Below, in pieces: positions 36,768 to 50,100 of a stretch of DNA of 64,000 bases. This stretch comes from Struthidea cinerea (lineage: Eukaryota > Chordata > Aves > Passeriformes > Corcoracidae). The position numbers and the translations under genes are program-made. Numbering within the stretch: position 1 is the stretch's first letter; each line of letters starts with the position of its first letter. Where the stretch lies: assembly GCA_013397865.1 (NCBI GenBank), contig VZTI01005325.1, positions 2,832,552 to 2,896,551 of the forward strand. Direction: 5' to 3'. Below the pieces are notes generated by a model. The model was given only the letters and a program-made list of their open reading frames with translations, did not search any database and was not told the DNA's origin.

Positions 36768-36952
36768 GCTTGGCGCTTCTCCAGCTGCAAGGGGGGTCAC
36801 CGAAGAGGGTGAGTTAAATTGCCAGAACTGAGTTTCCCACCAAGACTGCCAGAGGTGAAAGGAAAGTGCTTCACTTTCTCCACCAGAGGATAGCTGGATG
36901 CTCACCACCACTAGGCCACCCAACAAAAGGAATTTCCTGGGCTGGTCTTCAG
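36768..36952 (+). other. Candidate internal exon (non-coding or UTR)
   Basis: The left edge follows a strong acceptor: a long pyrimidine tract ending 'tttgtcttttttttcag' at 36767. The right edge is a near-consensus donor, CAG|GTAAGA, at 36953. All three plus frames contain stops, so if it is an exon it belongs to a long non-coding RNA, a UTR or a poison exon. Two smaller alternatives share the signals. One is a 41-nt exon 36768-36808, ending at GG|GTGAGT. The other is a 65-nt exon 36888-36952 after 'cactttctccaccag', open in two frames, one of which reads DSWMLTTTRPPNKRNFLGWS. I recognise no protein. Good splice-site pairs occur by chance every few tens of kilobases, so this remains a prediction. 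Confidence 0.28.
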
Positions 36953-39900
36953 GTAAGATGAAAATCTGTCTGTAAATGCTGGGAACAAATGCAGTGTTCG
37001 TTTAGCATGAAACTGAATTTAAGGGAAAACCACAGTAGTATCAGAGTACCATGAATAAGGAGCAATATCCCAGATGCAGAGAAGGACTATTTATGTTGAG
37101 GTAGGCAAAGGGAGACTCAAAAAAGGGTCCTTTGTTTCTCTGAGCAGCAGTACCCTCCTGTGTTCTCATGTCTCTGTGCCTGTTTGCAAAGCTTGGCCAC
37201 ACAAATATTTATGAAAATAATTTTAAAGCACTGAGGACATTGAACTGCTTTTATTTCCCTTTGAGTCATGGACTTGGACCTCTCTTTGTAATCATGTAAT
37301 TAAGAGAGAGATATTTCTAGAAAACAAAGGAGCTTTCCCTCTCCTATCCCATGTCTCCAGACCTGAGCCTTTAAAAAAATTAAAGGTACATGCATGTATT
37401 TGGTTAGGATTTTTAACATAACCTTCTTCTTCCTCTTTTGTTCTCAGTTGCCTTAATTACCTGCTCTCCCTGATCTGATGCATTTTAGGACTGTAGGAAG
37501 CATGTACTTTCTTCTGGAATAGAAACCTGACTTTTTTTGAGCTTTGGCATTGACTTAAAAACACGTGGTATGTTAGTGGTGGTATTTCAGTACTTTACTC
37601 CCGTGGTCAGGAGAACGCAGGATAATGCAAAGCCGTAATTAAAGCTAAAAGTGAACTGAGAGTCTGTCAAAGCTCAGAAAACTTTTCAGTAAAGTTCACA
37701 TTTTTATGGACTTGTTATTTTGTACAAATCCATTTTCTTCTTTCCTGTCACATCTCCAAACCTTTCTGTAAGGAATCACTGTCTCTTTTTTCCCCCTAAT
37801 TTAAATTCTGCTCTATCTGTTTGGAATATTAGGTATGCCTTAGCAGTAAAATTATTTTAATGATGTGGCTGAGTGCTCGTATATATTCAGGCAAGCAAAC
37901 ATAAAATGGTCATTCTTTATATTAAGGGTCTATCTATAGTTTAGAAAAGGTAATAAATGATAGATTGAAAGCATAGGTGGCTCAAGGAGTGGATGGTGTG
38001 TATTACAGAGGTTATTAGCTCATCAGTTGAAGGTGCCATAGATGGCTGCAGGCCAAACTTGGAAGCAACCCGCACAATGGCTGGACTCTGTAACAACTGA
38101 TTTACTGTATACTAACATGCACATTAACTCTTTATCAACTCTTTAGGAAATATATATGCTTGGCACCCAAATGACACGTAGGACTGTAAAAAGAGACGTA
38201 AAATTTCCTTATGAATGGCATTATAGTGGCTCTTACTTTAGTTTAAATGTGCAGTAGGATTTGTAAGGGTTCCTATGCCACCTGAGATTCAGGTCCTGTT
38301 TTCAGAAGCGACTGCCTCATTTCCAGTCAGGATTAGGCCTCTAAATCTCCTGAATGGTGTTGTATATGCTGCTGTCTGTTTCATTCACTGTTAGGCAAAT
38401 GTCCATTTTAAGCCCACAGCTTTTCCTATGACGTGTGTGCCTGCTTTACCAGGAGCAGCGAGGGGTGTAGTGGGGGAGCTGCAGGGGTGGCAAGGGCCCC
38501 ACTTGTCTCAGATTCCCGTACCTTTCCACAATGATCATCCTCTTCTTACACTCCAGGCTAAGAGTAATGCTGATAACTGCATTATGTCCCATGCCTTTCC
38601 CTGTGAAACAGAGGAGGATTAGGTACCATGTAAAGATTTGGGGTTTCTCATCTTGCAACAAGCTGCTGCAATTTGGCATAGTGGACGAATTGCCAGAATT
38701 GAGGCAGGTAGGGGTCTTTCAGTGCCCAAGCAGAGCTAGATGTGCCTCAGCCACTCCTCAGAGCTGTCTGGTAGCTGTTGTCAAGATGGGGAAAGAGACC
38801 ACTGCTTCATCTTGTGGTGAAGTCTGGTGCTACACTGCTAACAAGTTGTCTTTTTTTCTTGCGAAACGCAGGTGGTTTTTTTTTTAACTTAAGCCTGTTA
38901 TTTTTATCCCGTCTAACCTGGAAGTGGAGAATAAATTGCCCCCTTCCTTTTTCCTGCAACCTTTTTTGTAGATGATTACTGTTGTTATATCTCCTCTTGT
39001 TTTTCTGTCTACTTGTGGTGGTTGTCCTTGTTTCATGGCTTCATTTCTTCCAATCAGCAGGAAAATTTCCTTACATAAAGTGGCTTTGGATCAGACCCTT
39101 TTCTAGATAAAGCTCTGTATTGAAAACATCATTTTAGTAGTTCAAATGTTACATATTGCGATGGCAAGCACGTGCAATTTTAAATCTTGCTTAATGGGCA
39201 ACGATCTCATCTGGAATAAAGAAGGGTTATGTCCAGGCTGCTTACAAATATTATTTGTCTTTAGCTCCCCAGCCCTATTTTTTTCTATCTGTTCTACTGC
39301 TGTTTATGGTTCCTTACAGCAAACACTGTAATTTTTTAAAATTATCATAAACTAAGCTTCTATTGACCAGGGACAGCAAAGCCAACATAAGAATGCAGAA
39401 AGCTACAGTGTTAAGACCTGCAGGTTTTTTTTACTAATGGAGTTGTTTGTCATTAGGTGCTTCCAATAATGACTCTAGAAAGCATTGATTATTTTTATGC
39501 CTTCCCTTCAATTTATAAATTCAGTTTACCAGAGAGTAAGAAAACAAAGCTATGGAATGGTCTAAATGTTCAGGTAGATTTACTGATTTGTTTTCTCTAG
39601 GGTTTTCTCTTCTGCTTCATGTAGGCTTAGATTTTTGGGGAAAAGAAAAATCTGGATAAACACAAAACCGGTTCACATTCTTATTTTCTTCTGCTAAATT
39701 TTTTGTAACACAGAGAAAAAGGGAATAATCTTGAAGCAAAGGACAGGGCTAGAAATTTTGTGACAAAAAGCTTAAGAATCCCTGATGACCAGTCACCTTT
39801 CTCTTGGCATGGCTGTGTAGAAGAGAGAGGCTGCAAAGGGCTCCTTTACCTATTCAGTCTGTGAGCAGCAAGGTCTTTGTGGTCCCTGGAGTATGAGAAG

Positions 39901-42189
39901 ATGTGAGGGTAGACTCAGATAGGGACACCTGGAGCTAAAGGTGGAGGATGGGAGCTGGCTGCTTGTACAGGACTGGGTACACACCAAGGGGTTCTGCAGT
40001 AGTTTTGTCTGGGGCAAACACAGAAAGCACTGGGGAAGGCTGTGCCAAGGCTGCCTGTGCCCTGTGGTCTCTCACTTGAAACACAGACATGAAATAGCAG
40101 GGCCCTGTTAACAAATAAAATCTGCATTCCTAGTACTGCTTTATCCAGGTTTTGCTGGATGTCAAAAAGGATGGACTTTTCTACCTTGTCGTGGCTGCTG
40201 CTGCCAGGCAGAGATGGGCCCACTGGGATGCTGGAGAGGAAGGAGACCTTGCCAGGGGCATGGCTGGCTGGAGGAGGCTGCCAGCAAGCACAGAGACCAC
40301 GGGGCAGCAGGGCACACCCACTGCCTGGAGCACATACTCGAGCCCAAAGGGGACAAGGCAAAAAGGGATCTGTAAGCTGTCTCTCTCCGTGATGAGATAC
40401 TGCTACAAGGAGCGGTTCAAACCCTCATAGCTAAAATTCAGGAGTCACAAGATCAGTTTTCCTTTTTGTACAAATGTTCTTTGTTTTTATAGAGATATCA
40501 GTAACCTATATACTATTTTGAGTGAGCACATATATAGCTGTTTTCTGAACAGAACTTCTGCCTTTATTCCCAACGGGGCAAAAGCAAATTTTTCTTAGTC
40601 CTGGTGAGTTCAGGAGAACATGGGGCTGAACAAGTTCATAAACCAAGCTGGGCATGGCTGCATCTTGCAAAGGCACTAAATAAAGAAAATTCTAAATACT
40701 GGAGTAAAAGTTATAAAAAGTGGTTATTTAGGTTATGGTCCACAGTCTTTATGTGAGAAGAGCTGCTGAGAATAGATTAATATTTCCAGAACTAGGCTCA
40801 CGTTGCCTTGGGATAAGAAGATGGAGGGGAGTTTTGCTAATTTCCTTCTGTCAGAGTTAGTTTTTTGCCTCTGGGCTTTCAGAAATTCTCATAAGCATAG
40901 ATCTCTGAGTAGAAGCTCTATATTATATGGGTTGCCAAGCTGTGTCTATGAAGCAGAACCTCTTCAGAGCACCTTATGAACGCAGGGTTTGATAGATATT
41001 TTAGCACTGCCTCTGACTTTCTCCCTGCTGAGTCATTCAGGAGGCAAATGGTTTGATTTCTGTCTGTAGCCAAGGAGGGTTGCACAAAACCTGTAATGCA
41101 CAAATGATATTAGATAAGCAGAGAAGATTCTGCATGTGGATTGTTAGCCAGGTTACAGGTATTTTGCTGAGACTTCTCATTTCTCTGCCTTCATCAACAT
41201 TAAAAAGTATGCAGCAAAGTAATTCAGCAAGAACTGGAATTAAGTTCAGGATCACGCAGATGTCTGACTCATGGCTAACTATAAGTGCCCACTGGGAACA
41301 TTTAAAAAGATACTTGATGCTGCTGAGCCTCTATGATCCACTAGGACATCACAATGCTGGATGTGTTGAATCCGATTGAATTTTATGTAACTTAGACTGA
41401 GATTTCTCCCACTTCACTGGATTTGATTACAGTTGATCAGAAGTTTAAAAAACTAAACCAGGCTAAAGACATTAGGCTTGTCTTTTATACCTTGCTTTTC
41501 TCTACAGTGATCTAGCAGAGGAGTATACCGTGTTAATGGAAGTGAGAATTAGTCCTTTTTTTATGCTAAAAACCTCAGAGATGGGGGAGCGTTTGGAAGT
41601 TATTAGCTTAAGTTTGCCTTGTACATTCACTTTCCTCCAGCCAGATTGAACATGAAATGATTTGGCATGTGTTCTTGATCCTCTGTCATTGATGAATGCC
41701 ACTTAGTGACATATTTGCATGATATTTTGAGCAGGATAAATGGATGCTTGAGTCTTTTTTGGAGGCTTTGACTTTGGATTTTTTCCAGAAATGTAGTCTT
41801 GCTGTTGTTGTAAGCTCACATTGTGAATGTTATTTCCCACACAGTATGGCACAAAGTCCTGGTGTTATTTATTCAGGTTGCCCTTTGCTGTGGCCTGCAA
41901 CTTCTCTCTGCCTGCTATGCAAGCACTGAGAGAAGAGGGGATGTGAAACCTCCTAACACTACCCCCCTCCTTTCTTGGATTTTTGGGTGGGGTGTGAGAA
42001 ACGTGCGAAATGAGATCTTTAAAGATGCACAGTGGCATGTGAGGAGAGGAAAATTGCCTTTTCTTAAACATGGAAGATGTAAATATATCTAGCTGGAGGG
42101 AGTCCTGCTGTGTCTCCTGCATGCTCACCTAAGCACCAAGCGGCATCTGTCCCTAAAACTCACTGATCTCTATCTGACTGTTTATGACT
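36953..42189. other. Non-coding sequence, no gene seen
   Basis: A GC-richer patch at about 39900-40430 keeps several overlapping frames open on both strands (up to 148 codons, minus strand 39915-40361). CpG is sparse, so it is not a CpG island, and no translation is recognisable. Confidence 0.65.
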
Positions 42190-42400
42190 CTTGTGCCACG
42201 CTCATTATTTATTTAATGAAACGTCCCAGTGAAATATAAGAGCCATTCATAAGCCCCTGACAACAAACAATCATGGAAATTGCCTTTGAATTTCCCTAAT
42301 TTGCTTTTAAGAGTCAGAACAATGGAAGAGAATAATTGCAGTTATTAAAAGAAATTGCTGCAGGCAAAATATAACCCATTTTAAAACTCAGATCCAGAAA
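42190..42400. other. Possible conserved non-coding element
   Basis: A 200-bp AT-rich but non-repetitive block, free of simple sequence, with a SOX-type AACAATGG at 42318-42325 and a homeodomain-type TAATTG just after 42332, plus several AAACAA and TTAAAA motifs. Developmental enhancers in bird gene deserts often look like this. Conservation itself cannot be seen from one sequence, so this is an impression rather than a measured call. Confidence 0.25.
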
Positions 42401-44078
42401 AACAGAAAGGGGTGCAGAGAGGAAAGCCCACCCAGTAAGATGCCTCACGTTCACTACCTCCTTTTGCCTGTATAATGAGAGACTTCACCTTGCTGTTTTA
42501 TTTAGCGCTGTTATTTAGGAGAATCAGAGCATTTAGTATCAGCACAGTCAAGCTGCGTGTGGCAGCGCCTGGCCTGGCACAGCCACTGAAGAGCTGCTTT
42601 CTTCCAATCTGCACCACGCCAATGCAAAAACATCCCTCTCTGGAAACTAAGTGTATTGGAAACCAGCAGGAGGAAAGCTCAGTCTAGCATCAGCTACTGT
42701 ACAGAGGGGACTTTAACTCCTCCCTGGCGTGAAGTAGAATTCTTGTGAAACTAAGAGGCTTTTCAAAACACACCTGGCTTTTGGCATCACATCACCCCTA
42801 ATGAGATTATTTTTCTTTAGACATTTAGAGACAGATTTTAAAGAATTTGGATTCCTAAAGACGTGTCTGTAGAGCTCTGGGGATTTCTGTGTGTCCAGAC
42901 CCAGCTGACTTGGCACATGGAAAGAGGTGGTGAACTGCTGCGTGCCCTTGGCCGAAAAGAAAACCTCCAAGCAACGGCAGAAACAAACAGGGCTTTGACT
43001 TCTGCGTGCCTGACTTCCCTGTGCAAGTAAGAGTCAAGCTCCTCAACCAGTTAAACACAGCAGCACTAAGCAAAGTGATGCTTAAGTGCTTGTAAAACTT
43101 GTGCCTCAGAAACCAGGTGGCATTGTAAGGGGAATCTGTGCTTAATACAAACGGCATGCTTTTGTCCTGGGCAATTCAATAGAGCTTTGTCCAGTATAAC
43201 TGAGCACGGGGGTAACTCTCATCTCCAAGTACAAATGAAATGTGTTTGGCTCTCCCACTTTTGTATAAGAAGATAACAGAACAAAGGATTGCTGCAATTT
43301 GAGGGCATGAACCCTCATTTTCTCTCCAGTCCACCTAAATAAAATAGAATTTCTTGTTGGCCTATGATCTTCCCTTCTGCAAGTCAAAGCCTTTTCAGTT
43401 CCTACTGCAAGTAATGGCAGTTTACTCACAATTTTTCAGCTGCATGTGATATCCAAAATTGTCTGCCTTGTTGTAATGAAAAGCAGCCTGCCAACACGGA
43501 GGTCCTTCCAAAGAAGCCTGGCTATTGTCAGAGGAGAGAAAGCAACTGTGGTAATACTCCTGCATTGCTGTTTCACTTCGTGCTTCGCTACAGGAGCAAA
43601 GCAAGGCAGCAGAGACCACTGACAAGTGTTTACAGAACGTGCCTCTTTGACAAAAATGATTGTCAGGCAGTGACTATAATAAAACGTTAGCAGGAGATAG
43701 TGGGTTTTCTTGGGTTTTTGTGCCCAGGCAGCTAGCAGCCTTAATTGCTCTGAAGAAATAGAAACAGAATTTCATTTTCTTCTCTTGTTATTTGGGGATG
43801 TAAATCATTCAGCATTTTAACTCCATGACTCCCTGCCTAATTTTCCCTTATCAAAGTAAAGGTGGATGGAACCTCCTTTCAGTTGCCTTGCTGTACACAT
43901 TGAGTAAATCCACTAAATATCTCTGCTTCGCATTGATTGATTGTGAGTAAAATTTAAACGATATCCAATGCCCAGTATTTGAAGGTATTTTTCCAGGTAA
44001 GACAAAAATATTAAATATTGTCATTTTGATCAGCATTATTCAAGGGAAGCTGACAATCTGTATTCGTAGCAATTGACT
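42401..44078. other. Non-coding sequence, no gene seen
   Basis: Overlapping short frames on the minus strand at 42713-43429 have no recognisable product. A CAG|GTAAGA donor-like site at 43997 lacks an upstream exon with an open frame. Confidence 0.65.
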
Positions 44079-44192
44079 GCTCTCAGGCACATGGTGGGAT
44101 TCTCGGGGGTGTCCTGTGCAAGGCCAGCAGCTGGACTTGGATGATCCTTGTGGTTCCTTCCAAATCAGAATATTCTTTGTTTCTATTATTTT
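44079..44192 (+). mobile_element. CR1 retrotransposon, short 3' terminal fragment
   Basis: About 110 bp match the last part of the avian CR1 consensus: 'gctctcaggcacatggtggg', 'tcctgtgcaaggccagcagc', 'ggacttggatgatccttgtg' and 'gttccttccaaatcagaata', followed by a degraded 'ttctttgtttctatt' tail. It is the same subfamily type as the copy near 9.7 kb, and in the same orientation. Only untranslated 3' sequence and the very end of the ORF2 region remain, so it has no coding capacity. The surrounding sequence is ordinary AT-rich non-coding DNA. Confidence 0.85.
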
Positions 44193-47100
44193 AAACAGCT
44201 TTTGTAAATCCAGACATACTCCTCCATGAACACTGAGGAATATTAGTTCAAGTCTATAGCAATCTGAGGCTGATTTAGGAATGCTGTAGTATTCCTAGTT
44301 CTTAGGAATAGTTCTTTGCTGAACTATTTTGTTGATGTGGATGTTTTCACTGTGTTTTGGTCTCATGAGTGGTTTTTATGGTATTTAATTTCCTTAAATA
44401 TCTTGGCACAGATGATTTGACACAGCAAGCAGGCTCAACAAATCACCAACAAAACGTTTCCTCTTTTCTGGATAATTCCTGTAGTTGTAAAGATAGAAAG
44501 ATAAGGAACAATGTGTGTTAGCCTGAGCAACTGTATTTTAGTCTGTAACTTCTATCCCCTCTCCTTTGTACTCTGGAATGGTATTTCTAGAGTTATTGGA
44601 CAAAACCATGTTAAAAGTGAGCAGAAGTAAATAATGGAAGAAGAATATTGGAGGCAAAGATTCTCCTGTCATCCTTTCCATTTCTATCAGAACCTTTGCT
44701 GATTTACTTGCCAAGTGAAGGCAGACTTTCTGTTCTCTCTCACCTTTTAAATTCGATCAGACAGCGTCACTGTGGGGCCATGCACGTGGGAAAGTCAGAC
44801 TCTAGACTCACACCTTGTTTGCAGTGCCCTCCCGGAATACACTCGCTGGGTGATCCAGAGCTATTATTTGGAGCTTCAAGCCACAGTCGGATTTGCTATG
44901 AAGCTGTTCCGTGAATGTCGTTCTGCAGAGTGCGAATGTTCCTGTGCATTTAAAGTGAGAGGCGCTAAAGGGTGGTGGCTGCTAAAATCCGCCTTCTGTT
45001 GTGCAGGGGTAGAAGACAAAGCAGTGGCAGCTCAAACACAAGAGTAGGACGTTTTCAGTTTCAGGAAGAGCAGTTCACAGTATGTGTGATTGTTGTGAAA
45101 CAAAGGGTGGCAGTTTGAAGTGTGCAAGGGGATAGTTCATGTAGATCTGTAGAAAGTACAGGGTACAAATCAGGCAAAATATTTCCCAGGAACATTTTTG
45201 AATTTAGGGACTGCTTTGGGACACAAGAACAAGCTTTGGACACCTTGGAAATTCTTATCTCATCTTTCATAGAAGTGGTCGTTTCTATGAAAGCATCTAA
45301 CAAATATTTTACAGCAAATAAAAGCGGTTAGAAAGCAAATGCAGCCCTCTTTGTCTCCCCATACTGATGGATTCGCCAGATTCTCTTCAAAATTGCAGCC
45401 TAATGCATGTTACTGCTTCCACTGCACCTCAGCCACTAGAAGTTACAGCTCTTGACCTTTAAATGTTAGGAATAATAAAATTCATTATTAACAAGTAGTC
45501 AATTAAAAAATAAATGCCCCTCTGGTAAAATCAAAAAGTAATGTTTTGAAATACTGCCACCTTCTGATCAGTCTGGGACAGAGAACTGAGTTATTAGGAA
45601 CTTGACAAAAAATTTTTTATCAACTGTGATAATTCAGGTCCTGATTTTATAATGTTAGGGCCATGTTGCACCATTTGACTTGCAAGGCCAACTTCCACTG
45701 AGACTACACACGTGAGACTACATCTACAGCGATGTAAGGAGATCAGGAAAATGCAGTGTGATTTACAAGTGATGGGAGAGACAGCAGCAGACTTGTTTGA
45801 AGTGAAGAAAAGCACTTAAGCATATTATATGTGAATTTAAGGATTTACAGGCACAAAGCCTATGCTTTAAGTTACATAAGCATTAAATGCACTACAGAAT
45901 TGGAGCTAAAATGTTGGTGTGACCTGCACCTGGTGTGAGTCCTAGAGAAGCTGACTTCCCTGCTCTTCTGTAACACCTGTCTCTGACATCAATGTGCCCA
46001 TGAAGGGTTAATTTTTTTTACCATTTTACTTTGTTAACATTCAGATGATACTTGTCTGCATACCACCTTTGTGTATATTTTAATTATCCAGATGGTGTTT
46101 TATGTGTCCAGTCCCATGTCATTACTATATTACTTAAACTTGGCAGTGATACATAGAAATAACTTTCCCCAAGCTGTCTTTTTCTTGCAAAGTTCATCCA
46201 ATTTCAGCTTTCCAAACGTCCTTTGTGCTGTAGTAATGTACATTGTGTACCTAAATGGCTTGCATATAATTTTAGATTCCCTTGACAGGGAAAGCCAGTT
46301 TGACAAAGAAAATGTTTAAAAGAAGCAAAAATTGACACAAAAACTAAGATAATGTGACCTTAAAGTTATCATTTCAAACTCTCCAAATTTAGGCAATTTA
46401 GGTTCTTATACTTCCTTCCATTCACTTGAATTTACCCAGGTTTTTTGGGGGGTCAAGTGAGGTGGGGATGCCTGTGTCACATTGCCACCCGTGGGATTGT
46501 TATGGACCAGGGTGATGCCAAGGTCCTGACTGTACTACATTTTCCCAAAGGGGTGCAAATAAGATGTAGGCACAGTGGTTTTTTCCCCCAGTAGAATGGA
46601 TCTTTTGAGATGGTGGCTGAGAATCTCTCCTTGAAGTGTTATTTGGGATGGTAACAGGACAGAAGCAAAGGGAGAGAGTGACTCATTTTGAAGTCACAAC
46701 ACTGCTGTCTTGTGAATCCATCCCATATAATAACTCCACCTTGGTAATATTATAACTTATTTCCCGGTTTCAATCTAATTTTGGAGAGGAGGAGTCTCGA
46801 CCGTGCTGAATTTCTCCATGCTTTCTGAAAATATGAGGTAAAGTAGAGGATTCAAACCTTATCAGTTCCCCACTAAAGAAAGACTGAAATCTGAGCTCAG
46901 CTGTATGACTGTACACCAGGGGATACATGTGCTAGAGAGATGTGTTAAATGAAAGCGCTCAGAAACGTCAAAAACTCTTCTGCTTGCGTAATTGCTTGTA
47001 TGTTGGCTTTGGTAAGTCCAAAGCAGGTAAAGTGGTTGGGTTTAGCCAAAGTGGCCGAGTCCTGCAGCAGCATTTGTACTGCATTCTGGTAATGGCAGGT

Positions 47101-50100
47101 GAATATCAAACTGTTATGCACAGAGCTGAGTGCCCTGGACATGAAGCCCCTTATGACCTCCAGTGTGCCTTTTTTGTAATTACAAACTGAAAATAAGAAC
47201 AGTTTTCTCATCAGAAAGGTGAATAGTCATGACTCGTGAACACTTAATGAAGCACGTGAAGCTGTGCTGTCATCCAAGATGTGTGTTTTCCTTGCTGGTT
47301 TCTAAATAGGTTTTTCTTGTTTCAATTTAATACAGAACCGTCTCTGCTGCTGAACAATAGAAACTTCATTTCTTCAGTTTCAAGCAAGGGACTATCCCAC
47401 AGCAGAGTGTTAGAGCTTCTTCACAGAATCTGCTAAACGCAAGTGGCAAGCCACACAGCAAGATTTGATAGCAATCTGCAAGTGTTTTTAAAACAGATCT
47501 TAACCATATGTACAGTGTACCACTTCTGCTGTTGTATATTGAGCTCAGGAGAAAGCAAGTAACATAATTGCCTTCAGCAAAATTGTCAAACAAGGAAACC
47601 TTTTAAAACTACATAGAAGGGGGAACATAATGAAAGCCCTGGAAGAAAGAGGCTAAGAGAAGAAAAACTGGTAGAGAACATTAACATATACTTTTAACTA
47701 GTCTTTTCACAGAGAGATGAACGATCCAGAGGCTTGACGGCTGTTGCTCTTTTTTTCAGTGAAAAAATTCTATATGTGCTGCTGTGTAGAAAAGAAATGC
47801 TTATTTCCCCTGTGTTATTTTACGTTTCAGTCTGGACAAGCAAGAGGAAGCTTTATTTAGCCTGTTGAGTCCAACCCCACAGTAATAGAGCACATAAAAC
47901 TTTCAAGAAGTGAAAGGCATGCTGAACTCACATTTCAGATAGTTTTCAGGATAACTCCTTGGCTGTTATATCCATATGTCATAATAGACATAAATTATTA
48001 GAAATTATTTGCTACAGTGTGCAATCATATTAGCTCCCAGGGACCTTTTAGACTGGATTTATGAAGAGAGATGTTTCCTGAATGTTTTTCCTAAAGAAAC
48101 TACATATTCCAGGACAAATCAAGTTTTGATGAAACAAGCACTCTGGATTTCAATTGCTGACTGATACCTAAGGGGTAGTGAATGTATCCTCCAGGGGCAA
48201 TTAGGGATAACTATCTGCAAGGATAGTTGCATCTTGCAGCAATTCCTGCTGGAAGTGGGAGGATGTTTTGTGCTTTATGGCATATGCAGATGCTGCTGAG
48301 TAGCAGCCACTTTGGTCCCTCTCCTGCAGAAGTATTGTGGAGAAATGGCTCAGGAGTGAGAAGAGCTTTAAAATCTTCCATCTGGGTGAGCTGAAAGCTG
48401 TGAATCAAAATTGTCTTTGGGTAAGGGAAGGTGATGGTCTTTTGGGTCTTGCTGGTTTAATGGAAACTTGCAAAATTTAAACAAACATCAGTTACTGTGG
48501 TAGTTGTAGTTGTATGCACCAAGGCTCTGTGCTACCCTGTGGTTGTTTCTAGCTTTCATTTCCTCGTGGAAAGTACACTGCATCCCATTTTTCACTTCAG
48601 CCCTTGTCTTCTTGTGTTGTAAAACAGCACAAGCACGGCACATCAGGCAGCTCACAGATCATATGGAATAGAAAACTGTTGTCCATCAGAGGTAGGTAGC
48701 TTGCTCTGAACACTGTAGATTTACTCTCCCTTTTCCTGTCTTTTTGAGTTGTCCTTGCTGTTTGAAGAAAAGTCTTGCATGAATTCACAAATGCCATCCA
48801 TCCTGTGTTTTCTTAACCAGATACTAAGATCTCATTTGCCCCAGATGGGCTCGGTTGAAGAGTTCTGACTCCATATACCTCAAGACTGTGGGCAGCCTGA
48901 AGCCTAGGTAACTCTGTAAAATAAGAACGTGCAAGACAGCATTGAGCAGGGCTTTAGCCCTTTGTCTGGTCGATGTTACTGGAGCCAGTGCAGATAAAAT
49001 TGTAGCAATCTGGCTTTTCCTAAGACTCTACTGTGCACTGCTTTGTGCTTCTAGGAGTGTGACAATCACAGCAACCTGGTCCTGAGTGGTAGGGGAAGGA
49101 TCCTGATAGGAAAAGCTTTTAGTACAGGGATGTGTGAATAGAGGAATTCCATAATTAACGGTAATGACCAGCACAGGTGACATTTCTTTGTAGTAAATAG
49201 CTGCTGGTGTGAAAGGCCCTGAGGCAGAGCCTCGAGCTGCTAAGCTAGCAAGTGAATTGCCAGACTATTTGACCTGCAGTTCATTCCTAATATATATGGT
49301 GTGAAAAACCCAATCAAAATGTTTATAGGCACTGCTTCTTGGGCTGTGTGGGAATGCCAGCAATTTTGTATTTAGGATTGAAGCAGTTTTCTCATTTTGG
49401 CAATTGGTTATGCACCAACTCTTTAGGAAGATGGAGAACTGTAAGTATCACTTGCATCTTCTAGAGGAGAAGCAAATAGTCTTATGCACCTGAGAAAGCG
49501 TAAAAAATATTATAGCCAAATTCTGCAGTAGGAAGATTATGGAGTTTTCCACCATTAGGGCCATGAAAATTGACCCATGATAAGTAGTTTGTCTGAAAAA
49601 ACAGTGGTGCTGAAAGAGGTGATTGCACCTGGGCCACCCCCTTTGCACTGCCTCCATTTCTGGAGATTCCATCTCCAACTTTTATAACAAAAATAGATAG
49701 AAAAAGAGAGATGGTTCTGAATGATTCTGCAGGCAAGAGAAATGGGGCTTGTGACCAGGAAAAGGACATGGGGCAGGTGTTTGCCAGCTGGACACTGCAG
49801 TGGTGGTCCTTGGATGTTGCTTTTATTGGTGATTCAGAGGTGGGTCATACTCAGCGCATCTGGTCCTGATAATGTTTGGGTTTTTTCCGAAGGGCTGATT
49901 ATAATACTTCACTGTGCTGAACTTCGAGTAGAGGTTGTTCCCAAAGCTTTTTTTTCCAATTACCAGCTCACCATAAAATCCATTATTGCCCATTTTAAAC
50001 ACAACTATCAAAACCATTTGTCTCCAGAGAATGCCAAGGGAACAGCTATAGATGTTGTTTACTGTGCTGAACAGAGTGAGAAACACTAACAGATCTACTG

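Noticed and set aside
39915..40361. 148-codon minus-strand frame in a GC-rich patch
   Set aside because: Several frames on both strands are open together, which points to composition rather than coding. There is no CpG island.
40400..40430. tRNA B-box-like 'gcggttcaaaccct'
   Set aside because: No A-box at the right spacing and no cloverleaf can be drawn.
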